In this document: in pieces, positions 42,586-52,561 of the stretch
How positions within the stretch are numbered: the stretch's first letter is position 1
Layout of the letters: every line of letters starts with the position of its first letter
Assembly (NCBI GenBank): GCA_045600845.1
Contig: JAZRYR010000053.1
Coordinates: forward strand, 31,890 to 95,889
Direction of reading: 5' to 3'
Length of the DNA: 64,000 nucleotides
From: RGIG5612 sp045600845
GTDB lineage: Bacteria > Bacillota > Clostridia > Lachnospirales > Lachnospiraceae
The notes under the pieces: generated by a model
Databases searched by the model: none
Told to the model about the DNA's origin: nothing
The model's input: only the letters and a program-made list of their open reading frames with translations
Program-made: the position numbers and the translations under genes

Positions 42586-43632
42586 ATGACAACAAACGAA
42601 AAAAAACGCAAACTATCAAAGAAAAAACAACAGGAGTACCGAAGAATAAGAATCGCAACTTTTCTTGCACTTATTCTTCTCATTGCGATTATTGTACTCA
42701 TCGTGGTGTCCTGCAATAATAAAAAGACAAAAAAAACGTTAGAAACAACGGTTCCGGAAACAACTACTGCTGCCGATGACATTCTTCAGGAATATGTCGA
42801 ACCCACCTACTTCCGAGATAATATCGAAATAACTGATGAATGGGCTACCGTCGGAGACAGCACAGACTATTCCCTGTATGTAAACACAGCATTAAACGCT
42901 ACGACGCTCTACAAAGTCGATGGCGATGAATACACTCCGCTCCGTGTCATGGCTTGTTCTACCGGCCGTAGAGATGGTCACGAGACGCCGGAAGGCACCT
43001 TCTATCTGGGCGAATGGATCATCGGACCGGATTGTGAATGGTGCTACATGGCAGATGGAACAGAAGGTTTGTATGCTTACCGTATTATTGACGGAATCAA
43101 CAATGACATCATGTTCCATTCCGTTCCTTTCCTGGATACGGACCATGGAACCATTGAATACGAAGAATATAACAAATTAGGGAATTATGCTTCCATGGGC
43201 TGCATCCGTATGGCAATTGCCGATGTAAGATATTTAGGTCAGCTTTGTGCCGGAGGAACGGAAGTTTACATCTACTACGACGAGAACGAAGTATTACCAA
43301 TGGAGAAGCCTACTCCACTGTTTATCCCGCCAACCGTCGAAGAAGTACGCGGATGGGACCCGACCGATCCGGTAACAGATAATCCATGGCATAGCTACAC
43401 CTTTACAATGGAAGTTCCAAATGGTATCGAAATACAAACAGGTTCCGAATTCTCTGAATCTCTTGTCCTTAGTGAAGCAAAAGCCACGGATTGCTACGGA
43501 AATGATGTGTCGGAATATATCAAATGTTCTGGAACTGTTAATACTTCCGAAAAAGGAAAATATACGGTTACAGTCACGTTGGATTTAGGCCAATATCATG
43601 CAACCAAAAATGTTATTGTAGTCGTGAAATAA
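42586..43632 (+). CDS. L,D-transpeptidase (YkuD), second of a tandem pair
   Basis: A 348-residue protein with a basic cytoplasmic start, one membrane helix (about 22-43), a YkuD domain (about 95-230) and a C-terminal Ig-like domain. The active site has His178 in FHSVP and Cys206 in YASMGCIRMA, with Met in place of the His of SHGC. The domain order and short motifs (MACS, ETPxGTFY, EEYNKLG, GWDPTDP) match the gene before it, so the pair arose by tandem duplication and divergence. The gap to the first copy is 9 nt. Confidence 0.88.
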   Translation: MTTNEKKRKLSKKKQQEYRRIRIATFLALILLIAIIVLIVVSCNNKKTKKTLETTVPETTTAADDILQEYVEPTYFRDNIEITDEWATVGDSTDYSLYVNTALNATTLYKVDGDEYTPLRVMACSTGRRDGHETPEGTFYLGEWIIGPDCEWCYMADGTEGLYAYRIIDGINNDIMFHSVPFLDTDHGTIEYEEYNKLGNYASMGCIRMAIADVRYLGQLCAGGTEVYIYYDENEVLPMEKPTPLFIPPTVEEVRGWDPTDPVTDNPWHSYTFTMEVPNGIEIQTGSEFSESLVLSEAKATDCYGNDVSEYIKCSGTVNTSEKGKYTVTVTLDLGQYHATKNVIVVVK

Positions 43633-43688
43633 TTTTTGCAGGAGTACCGATCTTATCTTCCAGCTAACATCTGTTAAGTGGATATTTT

Positions 43689-45857
43689 TCAGCTTCTTTT
43701 ATTTTTCTTTTTGGAGAAAGTAATCAGTAAAACAAAATTAATTACGACAATACATAAAATGCATATCCAAAAATATGCATCAGAAAAATCGCCTGTTTTA
43801 GGGACATCCCGTTGTCCGGTATAAACTGTGCCGTCCGATTCCAAATCATGTTCATAGCGAAAAATATCTTCGGGGCGAAGTGTTCTGTTTTGACAAAATC
43901 CGCTGCCAAAATGGCTTGTGTCCTTTACATCAGGCTCAAAAAGGTACATAAGAAGCGTACCTGAAACCTGATTTGTTGGGAACACATAAGCCCCCTCTCT
44001 GAAGGTAAAGTCAGTATCTTCCGAAAGAGTGGCTTCCTTAACCTCAAAATAAACCGTACCGGAAACAGGAGTAACCTCGCCGCCGTATTGCTTTAAACGC
44101 ATAGAAGTACCCGGGGCTACCTCGTAATAATAAATATCGTGTTTTTTAATAATTTCAAGTGCCTCAGCTGCACCAGCTGCATTTTTAGGCACAATATAGG
44201 CGGTAGTTCTTGGCCTTGCTGTTACCGCTTTGTCGTAATAGTAGTTCGGTGATTGAACATCCTGCGCAGAGGTCAGCTCTCCTGAAAGATAGTCATACGT
44301 CGGGTTCCATGTGTATTCTGCATTCTTAAATTCACTGCCGGTATATAGACCGAAAAGATTGTTTTTGTCAAAGACCATACCCTTCTTCTTAATGAGTTCT
44401 CTTTCATAATCAACGGAAGCTATAATTTCCTCACGGTTTTCGACAATATAATTTATAAGCGAGGTTACGGCAACGTATTGCCCTACAACCCTTCGTTCAT
44501 AATTTTGTTTTCCAACGAACATTCCCTTTGTTTCAATAAGGAGTGATATGCATCCTTTAAGGCTGTAATATCCCCTACCAGTTGAAAAGTTTGCAGTATT
44601 AACCATAAGTCCGTCTTCTACAGCGCCTGCAGATGGGGAGGCAGAATAATATGTGGTGCGAAGTCCTTCGTCATTTAGTTCTTTAATAACACTGTTAACC
44701 GCTTTAACGCCTGTTTGCGTAAGTCTGTCTGTCGTGTTATATCCGCCGCCGACACCTAATAAAACGTCCTTATACACATCCTCCTGGTCAAAATTCAATG
44801 CGTAATATTCGTGGCCGTCAAGAACCGCCTGCGGTAAAAAGAGATTGTACACTTTGTGAGTCGCATCAACTTCGACAGACCGGACCTTGATATGGTCGCG
44901 GTTCATATCAAATTTCTCTCTGCCGTTATTTCTTGAAAACTCCTTTGAGCCGTCAGGATTTACCCTTGGAATTACAACTAAATTTACATCCTTTAAAACA
45001 TTTTCGCCGTACTCACCATCAAGTGCTTCAATAACTGCAAGACATCCATCTCCACCGGCAGGCTCGTTGCCATGAATCTGAGCCTGATACATAATAGTCG
45101 GTTTTCCATTTTTATTAACTTCTTCCGCTGCGGAAACATAGTCTGCATAGCCTTTTAGATTGGTTTGCGTAAATACCAGAAGCGGGATATCAAAATTATT
45201 TTCTGTAGGAGTTTTTGCAAGCGAGTAATAATACATATCATCGTCCGCATCATCTAAACCATGAATAAAATCCTCCATCTCCTCTTGCGTTGTAAACTCG
45301 TGTTTTGCCTTGGCATTTCCTGCCTTTATGGTCGGTGTCTCGTAAACATCCGGGTATTTTGTTTTCCACTCCTGATTTACAGGTGTTACCTTTTCAAGCA
45401 GCTCATCCGTGTTTTTAAACAAGACGACGTCTTGTTCGTAACCATTACCCGCCATTTTCCCAGGGTCAACATTGATTTCGTTTATACCTGCTGCTTTTAC
45501 TTCTGGGTAATAAATGCAGCCTATTACCGTATAATAACCATCACCGGAAACACTGTAGTGATAACCATCTTCTCTTGCAGGGAGGTTATTATAGTAATGA
45601 AATGTTATATCTCCATTAGTTTCAGTTTTAGATTTCTCAACAAGGTTTTCTGATTTCACTTCCGGAAGATTATCTTGTGACTTTGCCGGCAATCCGCCAT
45701 AAAGACTAACCGTAACATCTTTCGGTGCATAAAGCATAAGTTGCCCCTCTTCCGGTTCATCTTTAGCATAAACCGTATGTATCCCAAAAATCACAGTAAT
45801 ACATAATACAAGAACAAGCACAGACAACGCCTTTGATTGCATCCTTTTTAATTTCAT
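43689..45857 (-). CDS. Sortase-anchored M14 zinc carboxypeptidase-like protein
   Basis: A 722-residue secreted protein: signal peptide (about 8-31), a beta-rich N-terminal region, an M14 domain (about 225-480) and a C-terminal cell-wall signal (VPKTGD, membrane helix, KKKNKR). Zinc ligands of the M14 family are His262 and Glu265 in IHGNEPAG, with a later His in VLDGHEYY; the catalytic Glu is probably in LLIETKGM. M14 members trim peptides or amidated cell-wall stems. ATG at 45857 has GGAG; the frame extends 7 codons to a TTG without a ribosome site. It is convergent with the transpeptidase genes; the 56-nt spacer shows no clear terminator. Confidence 0.87.
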   Translation of the reverse strand: MKLKRMQSKALSVLVLVLCITVIFGIHTVYAKDEPEEGQLMLYAPKDVTVSLYGGLPAKSQDNLPEVKSENLVEKSKTETNGDITFHYYNNLPAREDGYHYSVSGDGYYTVIGCIYYPEVKAAGINEINVDPGKMAGNGYEQDVVLFKNTDELLEKVTPVNQEWKTKYPDVYETPTIKAGNAKAKHEFTTQEEMEDFIHGLDDADDDMYYYSLAKTPTENNFDIPLLVFTQTNLKGYADYVSAAEEVNKNGKPTIMYQAQIHGNEPAGGDGCLAVIEALDGEYGENVLKDVNLVVIPRVNPDGSKEFSRNNGREKFDMNRDHIKVRSVEVDATHKVYNLFLPQAVLDGHEYYALNFDQEDVYKDVLLGVGGGYNTTDRLTQTGVKAVNSVIKELNDEGLRTTYYSASPSAGAVEDGLMVNTANFSTGRGYYSLKGCISLLIETKGMFVGKQNYERRVVGQYVAVTSLINYIVENREEIIASVDYERELIKKKGMVFDKNNLFGLYTGSEFKNAEYTWNPTYDYLSGELTSAQDVQSPNYYYDKAVTARPRTTAYIVPKNAAGAAEALEIIKKHDIYYYEVAPGTSMRLKQYGGEVTPVSGTVYFEVKEATLSEDTDFTFREGAYVFPTNQVSGTLLMYLFEPDVKDTSHFGSGFCQNRTLRPEDIFRYEHDLESDGTVYTGQRDVPKTGDFSDAYFWICILCIVVINFVLLITFSKKKNKRS

Positions 45858-45927
45858 TTCTTTTCTCCAATTCAGCAAGCGTCTCCCTCAACAAGTGGTC
45901 ATACCCTTTTTTCAATTTCCTGCAAAA

Positions 45928-46824
45928 TTATTTCTTATTTTTTCTTCTGTAAAGAGAGGAAGCTATTACGCCAAGCGAACATAGCAGGAGAACTACCCAT
46001 AAGTAGAGCTGATTAGGATCGCCCGTATCCGGAGAGTCCGGCATGCCATCGGAAATCGCCCAATTAACCCGGATCTTTCCAGTAAAGTTTCCTTTACCAG
46101 TTAATACCATTTCGTACTTTCCGATTTTGGTTGCCTTATTTCCAGAAATATCGTAGTCAATAGAGTCAAAGCCTTCCATCGTAACCTTTGGAATGCAGGT
46201 CTGCTCCTCCCCGTTATAGATCAACCGCTCTATGGTTACCTTAGCTTTTGATATATCGGCAGGTTCAATATTCCACGGAACTTCAAAATTATTTTCCGGA
46301 CAATCCTGGAATAATACCTTACAAGTATACTTCCCGACATCCGTTCCCTCATTGCCTTCCAGCAAAATATAATCCTTAATATCATATCCAGACTTTTCGA
46401 GTTCTTCGCATAATAGCGCAAGAGAACCATCATCTCCTGATAACAGAGTGATTAAGGTCTGGTAATCAAGTATTTGTTTCTCTCCGTTATAAGTCAGAGC
46501 AGGACTGTTAAACAAATTCGGAAATACAATAAGCGGCATCTTAATAATTTCGGTCTTACCGTTATAAGTTACCTTGCAGAAGACAAACTTAAATCCATCC
46601 TCTGTCGTCAGATGATAAGTTCTGTTTGTTGCCCCTTCAATATTGCTCAAAGAGGTATATACCTTTTTATCATCTTTACCACCAAGTTTTGTCTTCATTC
46701 TCATCCACTGGAACTGAACATCTTCTTCCCTGACGCCATCCGGTAATATTATATGAAGTTCTTTTCCGACAATGAAGGTTCCTCCCATCTGGAATTGCGA
46801 AGCAGCCGGTGCAACTAATGTCAT
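45928..46824 (-). CDS. Cell-wall-anchored MBG-like domain protein, N-terminus apparently missing
   Basis: A 298-residue frame with a beta-sandwich region (about 15-95), two MBG/Ig-like units (about 105-255; LTYNGEKQILDYQ and LIYNGEEQTCIPKV) and an anchor (SPDTGD, membrane helix, RRKNKK). No signal peptide is present. The in-frame sequence continues upstream into the end of the neighbouring permease gene without a plausible start, so the 5' end looks lost or displaced. A ribosome site before the ATG is weak. It may be a remnant. Confidence 0.6.
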   Translation of the reverse strand: MTLVAPAASQFQMGGTFIVGKELHIILPDGVREEDVQFQWMRMKTKLGGKDDKKVYTSLSNIEGATNRTYHLTTEDGFKFVFCKVTYNGKTEIIKMPLIVFPNLFNSPALTYNGEKQILDYQTLITLLSGDDGSLALLCEELEKSGYDIKDYILLEGNEGTDVGKYTCKVLFQDCPENNFEVPWNIEPADISKAKVTIERLIYNGEEQTCIPKVTMEGFDSIDYDISGNKATKIGKYEMVLTGKGNFTGKIRVNWAISDGMPDSPDTGDPNQLYLWVVLLLCSLGVIASSLYRRKNKK

Positions 46825-46849
46825 TTGTGATATTATATTTATTCTGCCG

Positions 46850-47842
46850 TCACCTGTCTTCCCGGAAATACGCCAGGCCCAGACTCTCTGGCGGCTGATT
46901 CTCCCTCTTGTTTCGAACAGAAGTGATAATCAGAATGATGATGGTTGCCAGATATGGGATAATCTTATACAGTTCCTTATTTGCCAGGTTGACTCCGGTA
47001 GGAATGTAGTTGTGAAGAATGAACAGACCACCGAAAATGATGGATGCCCAAATGGAATGGCCCGGACGCCAGATGGTGAAGATTACCAGAGCAAGCGCTA
47101 ACCATCCTCTATCGCCAAACGCATCGTTGGACCAGATGCCGCTGGCATATCCCATTACATAGAACAGTCCTCCTAATCCGGAAACCATCGCGCCAATACA
47201 GGTGGCAAAATATTTATATTTCACTACGTTGATTCCTGCTGCATCTGCCGTCGCCGGACTTTCACCCACGGAACGAAGGTTTAAACCAACTCTGGTTTTT
47301 GAAATAATCAAAGCAGCAAGAATCGCAAAGATTACCGCTACATATACCATCGTACTATAGGAGAATAAAATTTCTCCAATAGCTCCCAGTTTTGATGCTC
47401 CCGGCAAGGTTGCACTAAATAGTTTACTGGTTCTGGAAAGAACGATGGACGGAACATCCGCACCGGAAATTTTAATCAGAGATCCTCCGAAGAAGTTTCC
47501 GATACCTACACCGAAAGTAGTCAGAGCTAAACCGGTAACGTTCTGATTTGCACGTAAGGTAACGGTAATAAAGCTGTAAATCAGCCCCATCAGTAAAGAT
47601 CCTAAAAGCGTGCACATCAATGGAATGAAAACACCTAAAAACGGATTCATGTTATCGCCAACCGCATTCTCATAGAAAAATGCGCCGATAACACCGCAAA
47701 TACCGCCTACGTACATAATACCAGGGGTTCCCAGGTTTAAGTTACCGCTCTTCTCTGTAATGGTCTCTCCAACGCATCCGTACATCAACGGAACGCCTTG
47801 AACAACCGCACGTGGAATAAATTGAACTAAAAAGTTAAACAT
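46850..47842 (-). CDS. BMP-type nucleoside ABC transporter permease 2
   Basis: A 330-residue permease with about nine helices of the BMP-linked (NupQ/YufQ-like) type, opening FIPRAVVQGVPLMYGCVGETITEKSGNLNLG and carrying GESPATADAAGINVVKYKY. It pairs with permease 1, whose stop overlaps its start by 1 bp. With the ATPase and lipoprotein it imports purine nucleosides. The last gene of the xpt operon. Confidence 0.92.
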   Translation of the reverse strand: MFNFLVQFIPRAVVQGVPLMYGCVGETITEKSGNLNLGTPGIMYVGGICGVIGAFFYENAVGDNMNPFLGVFIPLMCTLLGSLLMGLIYSFITVTLRANQNVTGLALTTFGVGIGNFFGGSLIKISGADVPSIVLSRTSKLFSATLPGASKLGAIGEILFSYSTMVYVAVIFAILAALIISKTRVGLNLRSVGESPATADAAGINVVKYKYFATCIGAMVSGLGGLFYVMGYASGIWSNDAFGDRGWLALALVIFTIWRPGHSIWASIIFGGLFILHNYIPTGVNLANKELYKIIPYLATIIILIITSVRNKRENQPPESLGLAYFREDR

Positions 47843-48939
47843 TATGCCACCTCCTTATTCTGTTTCTTTCTGAAGGAAATCTGATAGTTCAGGAAGAACT
47901 CACATCCAATGATAAAGAACAGGATGAGTCCGGTTAAGATGGAGCCAAAGGAATCGTTTAATCCGAAAATTGTCGTGATTTCTTTTGCACCTTTATCCAG
48001 GAATACCAGAATAAAACTTGTAAGTATCATAAAGAATGGATTGAATTTTCCAAGCCAAGCAACCATAACTCCGGTAAAACCTCTTCCAGCAGAAAGAGAA
48101 GTTGTCAGCGTATGGCTTACGCCGCCAACTAACAAGAAACCAACTAAACCGCAAATAGCACCGGAAAGAGCTGCTGTTCTAAGAATAACTTTCCGAACCT
48201 TAATTCCGATATATTTTGCGGTGGATTCACTCTCACCTACAACAGAAATCTCATAACCATGTTTTGTATACTTCATGTAAATATAAATAGTAACGGTCAG
48301 AAGAACGGCTACAATAATAATGATCATATATTTCTGGTTAAAGATGGTTGGCAGCCATCCTGCACGGGACGCCTGATTAATAATACCGATATTACTGGAG
48401 CCTTTTGGATTTTCCCATACAACAACGAAGAATGCGACGATCTGGGTCGCTATGTAGTTCATCATCAACGTGAACAAGGTCTCGTTGGTATTAAACCGAG
48501 CCTTAAAGAATCCAGGAATGCCAGCCCAAATGGTACCGGCAATAATAGCTGCAACCAACATCAGAAGTACAACTACAATATTTGGAAGCTTTCCGCCCAA
48601 AAGAATCATTACGGCAGCGGAGCCCAAGCATCCCATTAAAACCTGGCCATCTCCGCCCAGGTTCCAGAACTTCATACGGAACGCAGGTGCCAAAGCTAAG
48701 GAAGTACAAAGCATAATTGCCAGCTCTTCCAGCATATTCCATACTTTCTTGGTCGTACCGAAATTGCCTTTAATCATCGTAGCGTAAATGCTGATCGGGT
48801 TTTCTCCTACCAGAAGCAACGTAATTACACCACAAAGAATCAATGCAAGGACAACCGCAATTACACGAATCGCCCAGGAACGATACCATGGCAATTCCTT
48901 TCTTCTTGTGATATGAATCAGAGGAACCTTATTCATCAA
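47842..48939 (-). CDS. BMP-type nucleoside ABC transporter permease 1
   Basis: A 365-residue permease with about ten helices, related to NupP/YufP. Marks are MIKGNFGTTKKVWNMLEELAIMLCTSLALAPAFRMKFWNLGGDGQ near residue 57 (read across in short pieces: KFWNLGGDGQVLMG) and VVGESESTAKYIGIKV near 226. It overlaps the ATPase gene by 11 bp and the second permease by 1 bp. Confidence 0.92.
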   Translation of the reverse strand: MMNKVPLIHITRRKELPWYRSWAIRVIAVVLALILCGVITLLLVGENPISIYATMIKGNFGTTKKVWNMLEELAIMLCTSLALAPAFRMKFWNLGGDGQVLMGCLGSAAVMILLGGKLPNIVVVLLMLVAAIIAGTIWAGIPGFFKARFNTNETLFTLMMNYIATQIVAFFVVVWENPKGSSNIGIINQASRAGWLPTIFNQKYMIIIIVAVLLTVTIYIYMKYTKHGYEISVVGESESTAKYIGIKVRKVILRTAALSGAICGLVGFLLVGGVSHTLTTSLSAGRGFTGVMVAWLGKFNPFFMILTSFILVFLDKGAKEITTIFGLNDSFGSILTGLILFFIIGCEFFLNYQISFRKKQNKEVA

Positions 48940-50470
48940 TATCTCCTCCTCCCACTTTTGTCATCATCAGGCCGACGGTAGCTTTATCTGCTTCTTTTCC
49001 GCTGATCAGTCCGCTAACTTTTCCGCCACAAAGGACAAGAATCTTATCGCATAATTCCAAAAGAACATCCAAGTCTTCGCCAACGTAAACCACAGCGACT
49101 CCGGACTTCTTCTGTTTATTAATCAGATCGTAAATCGTATAAGAAGAATTGATGTCCAGGCCTCTTACTGCATAAGCCGTAAGCAGAACCTTCGGGGCAT
49201 TAGCAATTTCTCTTCCTACAAGAATCTTCTGGACATTGCCACCGGACAATTTTCGGACCGGGGTTGCCACGTTCGGCGTATTTACATCCAGTTCCTCCAC
49301 TACGTGCTCTGCCAGAGCATGAGGCGTTTTACGGTCTGCAAAAATACTCTTACCTTTACGGAAGGAACGGAGCATCATGTTATCCGTTAAATCCATATTT
49401 CCGACCAGGCCCATTCCTAAACGGTCCTCCGGAACGAAGGAAAGGGAAATGCCCATATTGACGATTTCCATCGGGTCTTTTCCTATAAGATTATCCCGGG
49501 ATCCATCCTCTTCCACATATTCGATGGTTCCTTTTTCTATCGGCTGTAATCCCGCGATTGCTTCCAGGAGTTCTTTCTGGCCACTGCCTGCAATTCCTGC
49601 GATTCCTAAAACTTCTCCGCTATAAGCGTCAAAACTTACATCGTCAATTTTAACGATTCCGTCTTTGTCCCGGATTGTTAAATTCTGAACGCTGATTCTC
49701 ACTTTCGGATCCACCGGTTCCGGACGTTCAATATTCAGGGAAACCGTATGGCCAACCATGGCATCCGTTAAGGTCTGTGCGGAAGCCTGTTTCGTTTCAT
49801 AATCACAGATATATTTTCCTTTACGCAAAATCGCTACCCTGTCGGAAATATCCAATACTTCATGCATTTTGTGAGTGATAATGATAATGGTCTTTCCGTC
49901 TGCTTTCATGTTGCGAAGAACTTTGAACAGTTTATCCGTTTCCTGAGGGGTCAGGACTGCGGTCGGCTCATCCAGAATCAGAATATCTGCGCCACGGTAA
50001 AGAACCTTAACAATTTCTACCGTCTGTTTTTGTGATACAGACATGTTATAAACTTTCTGATTTGGGTCAACTTCAAATCCGTATTTTTCACAAATCGCAT
50101 TTATCTTCTGCGCCGTTTTTTTCAGGTTCAGTTTTCCTTCCTTGGAAAGGCCCAACGTAATATTTTCTGCAGCAGTCATAACATCAATTAATTTGAAATG
50201 TTGATGAATCATGCCGATACCCAGATCAAACGCATCTTTCGGGTCGTTAATAGAAACGGCTTTTCCATTCACGAATATTTCGCCTTCATCTGGGAAATAA
50301 ATACCGGAAATCATATTCATCAAGGTTGTCTTACCACTTCCGTTTTCACCTAATAACGCAAGAATTTCGCCTTTATAGGCGTCCATGGAAACATCATCAT
50401 TGGCAACAACCTTGTCACCGAATCTTTTCGTAATGTGTCTTAATTGTAGTACTGGTATTTTCTCGTTCAA
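48929..50470 (-). CDS. BMP-type nucleoside ABC transporter ATPase (double cassette)
   Basis: A 513-residue protein with two ABC cassettes, as in NupO and rbsA-type ATPases. The first has Walker A GENGSGKTTLMN and Walker B ADILILDEPTAVLTPQE. The second has GIAGSGQKELLEA and a degenerate Walker B (LLTAYAVRGLD), normal for this family. The signature region of the second is LSGGNVQKILVGREI. It is separated from the lipoprotein gene by 121 nt with a strong hairpin. Confidence 0.94.
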   Translation of the reverse strand: MNEKIPVLQLRHITKRFGDKVVANDDVSMDAYKGEILALLGENGSGKTTLMNMISGIYFPDEGEIFVNGKAVSINDPKDAFDLGIGMIHQHFKLIDVMTAAENITLGLSKEGKLNLKKTAQKINAICEKYGFEVDPNQKVYNMSVSQKQTVEIVKVLYRGADILILDEPTAVLTPQETDKLFKVLRNMKADGKTIIIITHKMHEVLDISDRVAILRKGKYICDYETKQASAQTLTDAMVGHTVSLNIERPEPVDPKVRISVQNLTIRDKDGIVKIDDVSFDAYSGEVLGIAGIAGSGQKELLEAIAGLQPIEKGTIEYVEEDGSRDNLIGKDPMEIVNMGISLSFVPEDRLGMGLVGNMDLTDNMMLRSFRKGKSIFADRKTPHALAEHVVEELDVNTPNVATPVRKLSGGNVQKILVGREIANAPKVLLTAYAVRGLDINSSYTIYDLINKQKKSGVAVVYVGEDLDVLLELCDKILVLCGGKVSGLISGKEADKATVGLMMTKVGGGDIDE

Positions 50471-50550
50471 GATTTTTACTCCTTTAAATCTTGTGTTTTG
50501 TTCTTATGAGGGAACACAAATCCTTTTTATATTTTCTCATAAAAGCAACA

Positions 50551-50575
50551 TTGGGAGGCCTTTCGGGCCTCCCAA
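50551..50575 (-). other. Perfect intercistronic hairpin between binding-protein and ATPase genes
   Basis: TTGGGAGGCC (50551-50560) pairs perfectly with GGCCTCCCAA (50566-50575) over a 5-nt loop. A T-tract is lacking on the minus strand (TGTTGCTTTT follows). Such hairpins usually protect upstream mRNA or cause partial termination, letting the binding protein be made in excess over the membrane parts. Confidence 0.75.
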
Positions 50576-50591
50576 CAAATAATTCATAGAA

Positions 50592-51833
50592 TTACAGAAT
50601 GTTAATTCCATCAATATCGATATCGAAGTATGGAGCGCTACGGAATTCTGATTCATGGAAGAATCCGTCAGCAATAACTTCTGTTTCCGGTGCAAAGTCG
50701 CCCATATCATCTACGTCTGCAAGATAAGATGTGAGAGCCTGTCCACCTACTGTGAATGCGGAGCAAGCAAATACGTGACGTGTTCCGGCGATCAGTTCCT
50801 GTTTTGCAGCTTCAACAGCATCAGCCGTTCCTGCAGCTGCTACAGCTTCGTTGAAATCGGTAAGAACAACGCTGCCTGTGCTGATCGTGCCTGTCCAGTC
50901 TGCATCAATAGCTTTTCCGTTCTTTACGCAATCAAATGCATAGTCAAAATATGGACTCCAGTCGATTCTGGAAGATACGATAAATGTGTTCGGGCAAGCG
51001 GAAATTGTAGATCCGTTGTAGGATACGTCTGGAACGCCTGCTGCTTCACATGCGGATGGAGCTCCCCATGAGTCTGCATGCTGGCTGATCAGTTTGCATC
51101 CACCTTTGATAAGGTTGTCCGCACATTCTTTTTCAGCTGTTTCATCATACCATGAGTTTGTGAATAAAACGTCCATTGTAACTGTTGGGCAAACGCTCTT
51201 TGCACCAAGGTAGAAGGATGTGTAACCAGATTTAACTTCTGCATATGGATATGCACCAACATAACCCATCTTAGCTTCTTCTGCTGTGAACTGACCTGCT
51301 GCGATCATTTCATTCAGTTTTAATCCTGCTGCGATACCTGCAAGATATCTGCCTTCGTAAATTGATGCAAATGCATTGTGGTAGTTGCTTAAGCCTTCTG
51401 TATGAGCTCTTGTACCAGTTGCATGTGAGAACTGAACTTCTGGATTCTCTTTTGCAGCTTCAATGATGTATGGCTCATGTCCAAAGCTGTCTGCGAAAAT
51501 GAAATTACATCCCATTTCCACAAATTCTTCTGCTGCTACCTGAGCTTCTTCGCCCTCAGGAATACCTGTCTTAATAAAGCATGTTTCGCCTTCCACAAGA
51601 CCTGCCTTTTCACAGGATGCCTTAAAAGCATCGATGAAGTTCTTGTCATAGGTTGAGTTCTCATCATGTAAGCAGATAAGACCAACTTTAAGTGAGCCTG
51701 CTGGAACTGGACCGGTTCCGGAACCACTTCCTACAGGTGCTGGTGCTGGCTCTGAACCACCACAAGCTGCAAGCATTCCCATAGCAAATACTGCTACGAA
51801 AACGATTGCTAAAACTTTCTTCAAACCTTTCAT
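50592..51833 (-). CDS. BMP family nucleoside-binding lipoprotein
   Basis: A 413-residue lipoprotein starting MKGLKKVLAIVFV with lipobox LAAC near residue 24, then a Gly/Pro/Ala linker and a periplasmic-binding fold (VGLICLHDENSTYDKNFIDAF; CNFIFADSFGHEP). BMP/PnrA proteins bind purine nucleosides. ATG at 51833 is preceded by GGAGG; an earlier ATG overlaps that site. It follows xpt and precedes the ATPase and permeases under a guanine-class riboswitch, consistent with guanosine/inosine uptake. Confidence 0.92.
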   Translation of the reverse strand: MKGLKKVLAIVFVAVFAMGMLAACGGSEPAPAPVGSGSGTGPVPAGSLKVGLICLHDENSTYDKNFIDAFKASCEKAGLVEGETCFIKTGIPEGEEAQVAAEEFVEMGCNFIFADSFGHEPYIIEAAKENPEVQFSHATGTRAHTEGLSNYHNAFASIYEGRYLAGIAAGLKLNEMIAAGQFTAEEAKMGYVGAYPYAEVKSGYTSFYLGAKSVCPTVTMDVLFTNSWYDETAEKECADNLIKGGCKLISQHADSWGAPSACEAAGVPDVSYNGSTISACPNTFIVSSRIDWSPYFDYAFDCVKNGKAIDADWTGTISTGSVVLTDFNEAVAAAGTADAVEAAKQELIAGTRHVFACSAFTVGGQALTSYLADVDDMGDFAPETEVIADGFFHESEFRSAPYFDIDIDGINIL

Positions 51834-51912
51834 TTTCTCTAGTGCCTCCATTTAACTTTTAATTTAAAAATTGATATGTTTATTTCCTCAGGCAATGCCT
51901 GTGAAAAACAAA

Positions 51913-52491
51913 TTATTCCGGAACAAACTGAATGCCTGTTTCCGGGTCCATGCTTTTTATTCTTGCCAGACTTTCAATTCGGATTCCAGATTCTCTCAGC
52001 TTTTTGCCGCCATCCTGAAATGCTTTTTCAATAGCGATTCCGCAGCCGACGCATTTCGCTCCTGCCTGCGCGATCAGATCCATCAATCCAACTAAAGCTG
52101 CGCCGTTTGCAAGAAAATCGTCAATGACAAGAACGGAATCCTCTGCATTTAAATACTGTCTTTCAATCCGAGCCTGATAATCATTTCCGTGAGTATAGGA
52201 ATGGATTTCCGTACAGTAACAATCATCTGAAAGATTCTTTGTCTGGTTTTTCTTAGCGAATAAAACCGGTACTCCAAAAGTCTGCGCTACCATGCACGCA
52301 ATCGGAATGCCACTGGTTTCTATCGTCAAAACCTTTGTTATGGTTTCATTCTGGAAAATCTGATGGAATTCCTCTCCCATAAGCTGCATAAAAGGCACAT
52401 CAATCTGATGGTTCAGGAAAGAACCAACCTTTAGGACATTGCCCGGATATACTTTGCCTTCTTTACAGATTTTTTCTTCTAATGCTTTCAT
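51913..52491 (-). CDS. xpt: Xanthine phosphoribosyltransferase
   Basis: A 192-residue purine salvage enzyme joining xanthine to PRPP to give XMP. It begins MKALEEKICKEGKVYPGNVLKVGSFLNHQID, the usual Xpt start, and has the PRPP loop VLVIDDFLANGAAL near 125. ATG at 52491 has a GGAAG site; ten upstream in-frame residues are not family-like. It is the first gene of the riboswitch-controlled purine operon. Confidence 0.95.
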   Translation of the reverse strand: MKALEEKICKEGKVYPGNVLKVGSFLNHQIDVPFMQLMGEEFHQIFQNETITKVLTIETSGIPIACMVAQTFGVPVLFAKKNQTKNLSDDCYCTEIHSYTHGNDYQARIERQYLNAEDSVLVIDDFLANGAALVGLMDLIAQAGAKCVGCGIAIEKAFQDGGKKLRESGIRIESLARIKSMDPETGIQFVPE

Positions 52492-52561
52492 GCCCGCTTC
52501 CTTTTGTGCATATTTACACAATTCTTAACGAATATGCTGTTTTTCATCTGTTTTTTCAAAT

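Noticed and set aside
43633..43688. Terminator between the convergent transpeptidase and M14 genes
   Set aside because: Only weak pairing is visible and no stem with a T-tract was found.
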